This document shows, piece by piece, positions 11,521 through 21,630 of a stretch of DNA of 64,000 bases (its first letter is position 1; each line of letters opens with the position of its first letter). This DNA is from Taeniopygia guttata (taxonomy: Eukaryota; Chordata; Aves; Passeriformes; Estrildidae). The notes below the pieces were generated by a model, which saw nothing but the letters and a program-made list of their open reading frames with translations, was not told the DNA's origin and searched no databases. The translations under genes and the position numbers were made by a program. The stretch lies in contig NC_133032.1 of NCBI RefSeq assembly GCF_048771995.1, forward strand, positions 17,747,001-17,811,000, read 5' to 3'.

Positions 11521-12065
11521 TTTTGGCCTCCAGACAGGGGCAGTCCCCGCTGCCCCGCATCTTCCCGGTCCGGAGAAGGAGAAAGCAAAAAGTCGCGCAC
11601 GCCAGTGGGCCCCAGCGCCTGTCCGCCAGAGCAGCGTTGCTGCGGAGCTGCCCCCCGCACAGGCTCCCGGCCGCAGCTGGTTCCAAATACCTCCTCTGTC
11701 TCCGCTGGGAATTTCTGCGCGCTGGGATCATCCCGCGGAATTCACCCTTTTCCCCTGCTCCGCCAGCCCCGCGGGGCGCGTAAGTGCGGGGCCGCGGTGC
11801 GGAGCGGTGCGGAGCGGGCTGGGCAGCGCGGGCGGGCGCGCAGGGCGCGGGGCCGCCCGCCCCACGGGGCCCGGCGCGGCAGCCCCGCTGCGCGGGGGCG
11901 CGGGGAGCGCGCCTGCCTCGGCCCCGGCGCGCTGCGAGCCGATCACGTGGGCCGATATGCCTGTATTTTAAGGCAGTGCCTATATTTCTGATTATAAAGG
12001 GATTTCTCCTGCTCGCCCCCAAAATTCATCAATGGCCGCACGATTTAAAACCAAAACAAAACAAG
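11521..12065. promoter_or_regulatory. CpG island with E-box and TATA-like sequence
   Basis: A very GC-rich block at about 11525-11940 ends in a CACGTG E-box (11944-11949). It passes into an AT-rich, high-complexity block containing ATTATAAAGG (11991-12000). A CpG island next to a TATA-like motif in sense orientation is what an upstream HOXD3 promoter would look like. No transcript evidence is visible, so this is inference. Confidence 0.4.
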
Positions 12066-14540
12066 AGCCGGCCAATTGCTGTCGTTGGTTCCAGGAGGCT
12101 GATGGCTAAAAGGTTGTGTGTTGATTTTTTTTTTTTTTAAAGCCCAACAAATTCCGATTTCCACTTGCTCTCTTTTATTGGTAGTTGAGCCTGAGCCTGT
12201 TTTCGTTCTGTCGGGAATTCTGGTGTATGGAAATATTTGTAAAACCGCAAGATAAGGTTTAGGAGAGTATTGTCTGCAGACAAAGGGTGAAGGATATATT
12301 CTAAGAACTGCAAGCGCAGATGCTGAAAAGTGAGGAACCCAGGTTTATGATAAATTGATACACAGGTAAGCAACTGCATGACAAAATGGGACGTTTAACC
12401 GCAGGGGCTGTATTATCTCCTTTACTCAGACACGGTCTGGAATTTGTTTGCAATCTCTGCCCATAGTGGCTACAAATGTATGGAGTGGTCTCCACCTACT
12501 TGAACGTTTTAAGCTGTATCTTCTTTTTGTTATGTTCTTTAAATAAAAAGTGAACTCATTTCCAAAAGCTAGGGGAATACGTTTAACCCTATCCTTTCCC
12601 CAGTTTTCGGTGGGTTCAGGAAGGGAATTACAAATAAGCAAACAAACGAGGGAGAGAACTTTGTTTGCTGGATGCTCCCATTGCCAAAGTGAGATTGAGC
12701 ATCACGTTAATGCGTTGCCGTGGTTAGCCGGGCAGGGGGTAGCCGTGTTGCTTTGTAAAGGGCGATTTAAAATAGGCTCATCGGTAACGTAGCCCCTACA
12801 CAGGATCTCTCAAATGTTCGTGCCAAGTGTCTTCCCGAACCTTTTTCCCTGGCAGCGCATTCGTGTTCCTTAGTGGCTGTTGTTTTCCTTCCGCAGTTGT
12901 TTTAGTACTGCTGTTACCAGTATGCTTATGCCTTCGAGTAACACATGCGATTTGAAGCACGGCTTGATATTTATCTACCGAGAAGTTTCTTGCCCTGCAT
13001 TTGTGTGGTTTGATCAATAAGGCGGTGGGAAGATGCCTGGGGGGGACCGGTGCCTCTCCAGGCAGACTGGGGGTCTGGAAACGGCCACACAGCCACCCCG
13101 CAAACACTACCAGCTCAGCTCCCGCTTGGGCTGCTGCAACTAGCCCGACTCTGCCAGGAAAGTCTTTTTCTACTGACTGGTGGCTTGCCTGGAGCCCGGG
13201 TGAAGTCTCGCTTATGGCTGTAGTAAAGCCCCTGCGTAAAGCCCGCGTTGTGCTGTCGAGCGAGAGTGTGTGTAAGGTTGGAACGGACCCTGCCCTCCCC
13301 GAGTCACCCGGGCGAGTCCTCGGTGGGGGTCGGAGTGCCCCGAAGGAAACAGGGTGGGAGGCCAGGGGAGAAGGAGAAAGTTAGGGTGTTTGTTTATTTA
13401 TTTATTTATTTATTATTTTCTGTTGCGTGTTGCTCTGCTCGATCAGAAGTTAAAAGCACTGAACATTTTTCTTAGCTGTATGCCTCCAAGCTGCTGGCCT
13501 GCCAAGTTAGTCAGCTGAATCCAATTACTGCAAGCAGCATTTCATTTGGCTCGATGGAAGCACTCACTTATAACTTCACCTAAAATTTCAATAATACCTA
13601 TATTGGTCCCACGCCTGAATAATTCTAAAGATTTCCCTGGGTTCAGCTCTGGCAACGTCTTCTCCGAGCGCTGGGAGACGAGCACAACCCCAGCGTGCCC
13701 AGACTCCTCTCTCCACAGTACAAACTTTGGGGGTTATTCCTGTGGCCGTGGAGGTCTTGATATTTGGCCAAGCTCTGGCTAAATAAAGCATGTTTAGAGT
13801 TAGAAGGCTATCGCTTGTGAGGCTGAGAAGCTGCTTCGGAAAGAGATGAGAAGTCGATAATTAATTAGGCACAAAATGAAAACTTACCGTGTTAATCAAC
13901 AATGGCTAACAATGACTCGGTTTGCAATATTATGATCTCCCCGCTCAGGGGCTAAGGTGCAACCCACTTTAGGTTGCCTTCATATACCGTCTAAAGTGCT
14001 ATTTCTAATGAATTCTCTTTAAAAAAATAAAGCACTTAAAGTTGACGTACGCCCACGTGAATACATTATATAAGACGTTACCGGGACAGGCCTGGGCCAG
14101 GAACCTGAGCGAGCATCATGTGTAATCATGAAGCTCCACTTCCCTAACTCCAGTTTGCCAGCATAAATTAAGGTGATTTGGAAGGGGAATGTAGCATCCT
14201 ACTGAGTTTGGTTAGGGAGAGAGAAGACTTGGTGGAAAGTTGTAAGATCTGTTGTGTTGTGAGTTATCGGAGGCGCTTCCGTTGGTTGTTCATTAAGTGG
14301 TGAGTTATTACTATACGAGCCAAAGGTCATTTCAAAGGCTTATGGTGGCTAGATATCGTCTTTATAATGACCTGGGCTTCTTTGTGGGGGATTTTCTGGC
14401 ACTCTTAAGTTCTTAAAGTCCTGTATCGACACATTGCACAGACAAAGGCAAAATACTCATTTCGAGACGCAAATGTTTGCAGCGCATTTTCGATGCTGGG
14501 ACTTCTTCGCTTATCTTTCTCTCTGTCTTACTCGGTACCT
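12066..14540. other. Noncoding region upstream of HOXD3
   Basis: No coding sequence is supported. It contains a short TTTA microsatellite (13393-13415) and several high-complexity AT-rich blocks, for example near 13540-13620, 13880-14080 and 14280-14400. It contains no recognised transposon. Confidence 0.45.
13393..13415. repeat. (TTTA)n microsatellite
   Basis: Five to six consecutive TTTA units are readable directly. The tract is short and has no coding role. Confidence 0.9.
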
Positions 14541-15660
14541 GGGGGGAGAAATGGAGAGAGACCCGCGCTAGCTTCGTTTCCGCGGAACTCCTCGCGGGCC
14601 GTGGATGAGGGCGGCGGGAGAGGAGCTTGTGACCCTCGAAGGTGCCCGCAGCTCCCCCGCAAAGGCGCTCCCTTAGCCCGTGCGCTGCCTCCCCGCGCCC
14701 CGGCCGGGGCTGGACTGCGCTCGGGAAGGCAGGATGGGTTCGTGGCTGGGGCGGCTGCCGCAGGCCGCCCGGCCCGGCTCCGACCCGCAACCGGAGTATT
14801 TTGCACGTTTGTTTGCTCCCCGCCTCTCTCAAAGCGCTATTAATAAATGAAGAGAAACATCTACCCTTTGTCTGGTAAAAGATCTGACGCGGACGGAAAG
14901 ACACGGTGAGGGGCTGTGGACGAGATGTGCATTTATTAACAAAGTCCTAAGGAAGAAAGTCCAAAACAAAGCAGTTTCCGCTGAGAGTTATCACTTCTGT
15001 TGCAGGTCCGTGCCCACGGATTATCCAAAGGAACCTGAAGATCCTACTCACACAGTTAAAGTCAAAAATCAAGAAAAAACGTAAGTTTGGTGAGTTCTCT
15101 GAATTTCCTTTTCCATCCGTCTCTCTCTTTCCCTATCGCGACAGGCCCGTCACAGGGAGCACAACCCGGCCCCGGCCCATGCCCGCCGAGCGGGGAGAGC
15201 TGCCCAGCCGGCGGCACCCCGGGCGCGCCGCCGCCCCGCAGGTCGGATAAAGAACGGCCCGCAGAAAGCCCCGCTGGAAGCCGCCCCTGTTCCGCGGAAG
15301 TTGAGCCCGGCTGGGGAGCAGCCAAGGCCTGGACCCAGCCGCGGGGAGCGGGTGGCTCCCCGAGGGGCTCCATAGCTGGTGTAAGAGGCCCCACGGCAGC
15401 CACTGCCCTGTCTCGCAGGGCCCCTTCGCGCTCCCCAGTGCTCTCCCAGACGAGCCATCCCCCGGCTCGGGCGCAGCCCCAGCGCTGGCTGCCCAGCTGC
15501 CCTGCTTGCGGCCGGGTCCGGCGGCGGCTCCAGCGCTTTCCTTATATACAGGGCTGCCCCGGGCCGGCGGCCGGGAAACGTGCCGAGCGGGGGATTCTTT
15601 TGCCGGGCTCCCTCCTACGCGCCGGCTGCTTTGCACTTCTGAAAGTGCCGGGGCTTGGGA
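14541..15660. promoter_or_regulatory. Two CpG-rich islands upstream of HOXD3
   Basis: GC- and CpG-dense blocks lie at about 14560-14810 and 15140-15660, separated by AT-rich sequence. ORFs in all frames here (up to 224 residues on the minus strand) are open only because stop codons are rare in GC-rich DNA. They have no recognisable domains. Such islands are typical of Hox promoters and of the upstream noncoding exons of HOXD3. Confidence 0.45.
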
Positions 15661-15689
15661 AGTGTTTTCCTTTTCATTCCTGGCCGGAG

Positions 15690-15870
15690 CGTTTACTGCC
15701 ACGGCGCTAGCAGTCATAAATTTTGCTACAACCGCAATGACAGGTGCATTGATATGCACCCTGAGAGCTCCGGCTGCTTTAATAACCGCTTCGCTGGCCG
15801 CTCTCACCGCCTCTTATTTATTCGGTATCATATTAGATATTGATCCGAAGCAGAATTAAGTGTAGTGGAA
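15690..15870. promoter_or_regulatory. Conserved-looking noncoding block with MEIS/PBX-type core
   Basis: A TGACAG (15738-15743) directly abuts an exact inverted repeat GGTGCAT-TGAT-ATGCACC (15743-15760) that includes a PBX-like ATTGAT. Around it are CATAAATTTT, TTTAATAACC and TTATTTATTCGG motifs. This dense array of homeodomain, MEIS and PBX cores immediately 3' of a CpG island suggests a Hox enhancer. Conservation is inferred from complexity and motif content, not from an alignment. Confidence 0.4.
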
Positions 15871-18368
15871 GTTTTAGTAGAGAACTGCTTAATATGAAAG
15901 TGTCGGGAGGAAAGCGACTGGCAGCGCCGGGCCGATGTCAGCCTGGGCCAGCCGGGCTCCGCGCACACGCGCGGGTGGAGGTTTGGGCTCCCACCGCTCT
16001 CCAGGCAGAGCCTGAGAGGGCCGGCATCCCGCAAAAGCACTGGAACCAGTGGCAGAACAAAAAGTCCCATTATCATGTGCAACGCCTAACAGTTCAGATG
16101 AGGTTAACCTTCCTGGAGAGGAAGAAGGGAAATCTGAAACACAGACATGGATACTTTGCGGTTTCCTACCCTCGGTGCCTCCAAGCCCACCTCCCACGGC
16201 CCGGCCTCACCATTTGGATGTCACTTTTTTTTTCTTTTTTTTTTTCTTTCTTTCTTTTTTTTTTTTTTTTTTTTTTCTTCCCTGTAGGCTTTTTCTGGCC
16301 AAACCACCAAGTGTTGAGCCCCTGCTTTGGTGTTACCTATAAAAACATCACCCCGGGCCTTTCACTCGTGGAAAATCAAACCCTGGATAGGTCTCTCTCT
16401 CCCTCCTTCTCTCCCTCTCTCTCTTTTTAAGATCTAAAGATGAGCCACCAAACAGTTGAGCATTGTCCATGTGATTTATGGCCCATAGCCTCCTTTTTAG
16501 GTTCAAGCAGAGTTCACAAGCAGTTGGTATTTCAGAAAAGAAATAAGGCTTTTAACAGCTTAACAGCAATATTCTTTCTTAAGATTCTGTGTATTCTTTT
16601 GGGAACTATATATCACAAGGCATATAAAACCCTACGCTTAAGGCAGTGTTGTGCTAACAAAAGTCCTCAGTCCAGACCGGTCCCGAAAATGTAGATGACA
16701 GAAGTGGGAAAAGAGAGACAGAGTTATTTAGACAAAAAAACTTCCAAGACTCGTCAATATTATCACATAGTATTAAAACTTATTTTTATCGCCACTGTCC
16801 ATTTCTTCAGACTTTTTAAACTAAAATTTTCCAGGAGAGAAAAACAGTTCCCATTCTGTCAGCTCCACAGATCATCTCAAGCTTTTGTTTAGGAAAGAAA
16901 AGGACCCTGGCGGTCTGTGACACAGGATAAACCGCCGAGAGCGGCCGTGGATCGCAGCTCGCTGAGGTTGTTTTGACTTACAGAGATGTGTTTCCCGGTG
17001 ATTTTAGAGAAGAGATCCACGGTACTTGGCGGGACCAATAGTACTTGCGAGAGAAGAGTACTCTCCTAGTATTGCATAAGTATAGGCAGGAGAAGTATAA
17101 TTGTCGGATATCTTTCAAAGATTTCTAGGTACTTTTCTCTCGTGTCTTAAGTAGGCTTAAATCCTGCAGAAATAGAAGGAATTTTTAAGATATGTTGATG
17201 TACAGACTTACATTGCCAGGTGAAGTATGTGCTAATTTACAAAATTACCAAAAGTGTCAGAGAAAACCCCTACCCCACAAAAAAAAAAAAAAAAAAAAAA
17301 TTAAGAGCAGGGAATATTAAAAAGCCGCACCAAAACTGCAGAACAATTTCCATCTTGTACTAAGCGCAGAGAAGTTTCGGGAGCAGCAAGGAGAAAGGTA
17401 ACAGCACCCTGCCTCAGAACATCTGCCCTAAGGGGACTGGGCTCTTTGGGTGGGAGCAGCCTCATGTGGGAGCCGGGGGGCTGGGAGGGGAGAGCCATAA
17501 GTTTGCAGGCCGGAAAAAAAAAAAAAGAACCCTCTAAAAATTACCTCAGATGTCCCAGGTTCTTTCTACTGGGTACAAATAAAAGGGACGAGAAACGTTG
17601 GATGAGGGAATTTAATTCTTCACAGAATTAAAATAGGGGAGCTGACCTGCGACTTCCTTTATAGTGCAAAGTTAAAGGGAGTGAATGGCGCCGGTTATAG
17701 TTTAACTCTGGAGGAATCTGGGGAAAGAAGAAGGGCGGGTTTACAAAGCGGACGGGATTTTTCTGCCTCTGCCCGGCCGCAGCCCGGGCTCCATCCATCA
17801 TGTCAACCGTGCCCGGCCGTGCGCACGCGTGCCGGGCGGGGGGCGCGGATGCTCTCGGCCGAGATGGGCCACTGGGTCTTTGGGGACACCACCTAGCACA
17901 GTTCCTCACTGAGAGCCCTTGCCTACAGCCGCGGGGTCCGATCCAGCCAAACTCGAGTGGGAACGGTCCAAAGGCAAAACAAAGAAAATAAAACATCCCC
18001 AAAATGCTTCAAAATGTGGCCTGTACGATGTCCTGCCGATGTGCTCCGTCTCCCCTCGCACCGTCGCTCTCGTGTGGCTCTTTCCCTGCAGTGCCCCGGG
18101 TCCTTCCCTGATGCACTCTGCTCTCTCCCTAGTGTGGCCCAGTTTGCCCTGACTCCTGCCTGGTGACCCTGCTCCTCCCCTCTTGTCCCTTGGTCTTTCT
18201 TTGGGTCCCGTGCTCCTTCCTTGATGTCTCCCAGCCCTCTCCTGGGTAGGAGGCCGAGGCCGAGTGTGCCGGGGTGCGGGGGGTGCCGGGACCGGCCTGT
18301 GCCAGCCGCTACCAGCCTGTTTCCCCTTCTAAAAGTCTCCCTTGTGTCCCTGTTGTTTCCCTCCTCAG
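15871..18368. other. Region immediately upstream of the HOXD3 coding exon
   Basis: No protein-coding gene is supported. It includes a long T-rich tract (about 16226-16277), a CT-rich tract (16389-16425) and a PBX-HOX type site (16472-16481). There is also an A run near 17278-17300 and a small GC-rich patch at 17770-17860. The last 400 bases become pyrimidine-rich and end in a strong splice acceptor at 18367-18368, which implies an upstream noncoding HOXD3 exon. Confidence 0.5.
16472..16481 (+). promoter_or_regulatory. PBX-HOX composite site (candidate)
   Basis: TGATTTATGG is exactly the consensus bound by PBX with Hox paralogues 9-10. A 10-mer can occur by chance in 64 kb with modest probability, so the call rests on location within Hox regulatory DNA. 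Confidence 0.35.
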
Positions 18369-18418
18369 GTGGCTGCGAGTGGCCCGGGCCGACGACGTGA
18401 GGCGCGGGGCGGCGGTCA

Positions 18419-20057
18419 ATGTTATTTGAGCGGGGGCCGCGGGCCTCGGCGATCGCAGAGCAGAGGATGCAGAAAGCCGCCTACTACGACAACGCAGGGC
18501 TCTTCGGGGGCTACACCTACAGCAAGGCCGACGCCTACCCCTACGGCGCGGCCCACCAGCCCTACGGGCAGACCGGCCTGGACGGCGAGTACCCCGGCTC
18601 CGCCTGCTCCGTCCAGGGCTCGGCGCCGGGCCGCGCTCCGGCCCACAAGGGCAGCGAGCTGAGCGGGAGCTGCATGCGGCCGGGCGGGGGCGGCCCCGGG
18701 GGCAGTCAGCCCCCGGGGATCGGCGAGCATCAGCCCCCGGCCCTGCCGCCCTCCTCCCCGCCCAACCCCCCTCCCAGTGTGCCCCCTCCGAAAAAAGCCA
18801 AGGGGGGCCCCAACTCCTCGGGCTCGGCCAGCGCCACTCTCAGCAAGCAGATATTTCCTTGGATGAAGGAGTCCCGGCAGAACTCCAAGCAGAAAAACAC
18901 CTGCGCACCCCCAGGTAGCCCAAAACCCCCGCCCGACCCACTGCTCGCTCGGGAGCCGGGCTGAATCCCTCGGGCTGAGCCCCCTGGCTCCGGGCCTTGT
19001 CTGCTACTCCTCTAGCTGCCATCGCCCCCCAGTTTCCCCCCGCCCCTCCGCTGAGGGGTCCCAGCCCTGCCAGGCGCTGCAGGTGGGACAAGCTGGGGGC
19101 GGGGTGCCGCTGGTGGTCTCTGGGGGGAGGCAGCTGCGGGAGGGTGTGCATGTCGGGCCGCCCCCGGGCCCTCTGCACCCCCTCCCCGGGCGCCGACAGA
19201 GCGACAGGGTGTATAGCAGGTTTCCGAGGGACCACGGGAGGAAAGGAGGGGGGGGGCTGTCTTTCGTGGAGGGAACCAATGTCTCTTTGTGCCTCTTCCC
19301 CGCAGGAGAGAGCTGCGAGGACAAGAGCCCCCCCGGGCCGGCCTCCAAGAGGGTGCGAACAGCCTACACCAGCGCGCAGTTGGTGGAGCTGGAGAAGGAG
19401 TTCCACTTCAACCGCTACCTGTGCCGGCCGCGCCGCGTGGAGATGGCCAACCTACTCAACCTGACCGAGCGGCAGATCAAGATCTGGTTCCAGAACCGCC
19501 GGATGAAGTACAAAAAGGACCAAAAAGCCAAAGGCATCATGCACTCCCCCGTCGGACAGTCCCCGGACCGCAGCCCCCCTCTAAGCGGCCCAAACCACGT
19601 CGGCTACTCCAGCCAGCTCCCCGGCGTCAACAGCCTCAGCTACGACGCGCCCTCGCCCACCTCCTTCGCCAAGTCCCAGCAGAGCATGTACGGGCTGGCC
19701 GCCTACACGGCGCCGCTGAGCAGCTGCCTGCCGCAGCAGAAGCGCTACGCGGGCGCGGAGTACGACCCCCATCCCATGCAGAGCGGCGGCGGCGGCTTCG
19801 CCAACCCCAGCCTGCAGGGCAGCCCCGTCTACGTGGGGGGCAACTTCGTGGACTCCATGCCGGCCTCAGGTCCCATGTTTAACCTGGGGCACCTGCAGCA
19901 CCCCTCCTCCGCCAGCGTGGACTACAGCTGCGCCGCCCAGATCCCCGGCGGCCACCACCACGGACCTTGCGACCCCCACCCTACCTACACGGACCTTTCC
20001 TCTCACCACACCACTCAGGGACGGATGCAGGAGGCGCCCAAGCTCACGCATCTGTAG
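18419..20057 (+). CDS. HOXD3: Homeobox protein Hox-D3
   Basis: This is a Hox group 3 transcription factor acting in hindbrain, neural crest and cervical vertebrae. Coding exons are 18419-18914 and 19306-20057, separated by a 391-bp intron (donor GTAGCC, acceptor CGCAG), phase 1. The product is 415 residues against 432 in human. The start MLFERG is chosen because human HOXD3 begins MLFEQG, but its ATG context is weak. The in-frame Met17 at 18467 (MQKAAYYDN) has A at -3 and may also be used. The hexapeptide IFPWM lies at residues 145-149 after a Pro-rich stretch. The homeodomain is at about 179-238 ([12 protein letters not shown]), and the group 3 C-terminal domain occupies roughly the last 63 residues, ending EAPKLTHL. 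A splice acceptor at 18367-18368 places 50 bases of 5' UTR in this exon. Confidence 0.96.
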
Positions 20058-21630
20058 CGGGGCGGCGGCCAGCGGGCCCCGCTCCCCTCTCCATTACCTC
20101 ACTTTTCTGACGGGACAGTGTTACTGTGCTCTCGAGTGCCAACAGTATTAGTGGATTTGTCTCCCTTAGCAGCTCCCTTCTTTCTTCCGCAGCCCCGAGT
20201 AGGTCCGTGAGCAGGAGCCTTTCTCTTAGAGCTGTTTTAAGCATGACAGTGCAATATACTGCCAACCGAGGGACTGATAAGCTGGTAATGATGTACTTGA
20301 AGGTAAGTCTTAGAGATGCTGTAGTGTTAGCAGCGCGTCATGCTGAGGTGTTTTAGACCAGTCGTGAGCCGGCGGAACTCGCCCGTGCGTAAGCTTATTA
20401 TTTCAGAGAATTTAATTTATGAGTTCTTCCGTAACGTAAGGATTGCATTGGACTAAATGATATGTATTTATTATTTTAAGCGAGACATTTTTTGTATCAC
20501 TGATTATTTATCCTCGTCTTAATGTATTTATGTGGGTATTTGTAGAGTTTCTTCACCAATATTTCGGGAGAGGGATTCAGGTCCGTGGTGACTTACATTT
20601 CACCTATTTAGTATAATCGGTCTGAACTAGTTGAGAGAGTAGTCTTGAACAGTTGTAACAGTGGCTGGTGTTTGTAGTTTATGTAAGGATTAATTAAGAC
20701 AGCAAGTCGTAAATCATTAATAGAGTAAAACAAACTGTGGCATCACACAAAGAGCCGTTACACTTAGAAAATATTGAAAATATTTTTAAAGTATTTATTT
20801 CTAATTGGCTGCCCCCCCTAGAGCGCCTCGGTGGCTTGTCTGGCAGCTGGCTCAGCCGCGTGAAGCCACCTTCAGATGGAAGCGCAGCCACTTTGTGGAG
20901 GCGATCTACAAAGAGGGGCTCTTGGCCATCTTGTTTCAGATCAAATCCTGCGTATGAAAACCTCGGTGAGGTTAACATTTATTTATTGGCTGGGTATCTA
21001 TCGCGCATATTATTTCAGTGGGCTATTTTTTTTTTCCAATTACACTCTGGCTATCCAAAATAGAAAAGAAATTAGAAGCTTAGAAGGCAAAAAAATTAGA
21101 AACCCTCTGATAGTGCTAATTTCATTAGGGTCTCCATAGCAATCCGCGCAGCAGCTGCCGCCTCCTTTGTTATTTTTATACTGTTGTCTTTATACTAACC
21201 ATAAATCAATTTTTAGACATCTTTGGAAGGCCGAGCTTTTCCTCTTGTGGTTTGTTTGTTGTTTTTTTTTTTTTCCATAAATACAAACTTTGAAAGAAAA
21301 TTGACAATCAGATACACACAGCCGAAGGGAGACGCTGAGACGGGGTGCGGGCAGTGGCTGGGCGGTGCCGCCGCACTCCCCCGGTGCCCGGCAAGGACAG
21401 TCCCACCCGACCTGACCGCGGTAGGGGGGCACCGCCACCTCTCCCTGCCACGAACAGGACGTTTAACACGGGGAAGAAAAAAATAAAGTAACAAGAAGAC
21501 AAAAAAAATAGGAAAAAGAAAGGGAACAATGCTCTGAACCCTCGTGTTTCCTCCTCTCTAGTTACACGGCTGTATTGAACTCGCTGGATTTACAGAGATA
21601 CTTCTTTTGTAAACGCTGTGATTAAAGTCT
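20058..21630 (+). other. HOXD3: HOXD3 3' UTR and downstream conserved-looking sequence
   Basis: After the TAG stop the sequence is AT-rich and high-complexity, with repeated TATTTATT motifs as in Hox 3' UTRs. Candidate polyadenylation hexamers are AATAAA at 21482-21487 and ATTAAA at 21621-21626; I cannot choose between them. Within the block at 20800-21060 two TCF/SOX-like cores face each other (CTTTGT 20891-20896, ACAAAG 20908-20913). Confidence 0.5.

Noticed and set aside
11369-12022. 217-residue minus-strand ORF
   Set aside because: Compositional artefact of a CpG island, with competing ORFs in several other frames.
15087-15807. 207- and 224-residue ORFs on opposite strands
   Set aside because: Both are low-complexity GC-driven translations without recognisable domains, so they were not called as genes.
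19083-20057. 324-residue ORF starting in the HOXD3 intron
   Set aside because: Its first part is intron translation. The real exon begins after the CGCAG acceptor at 19306.
20815-20850. CTCF-like GCGCCTCGGTGGC
   Set aside because: It matches only part of the CTCF core, with several mismatches at key positions, too weak to call an insulator.
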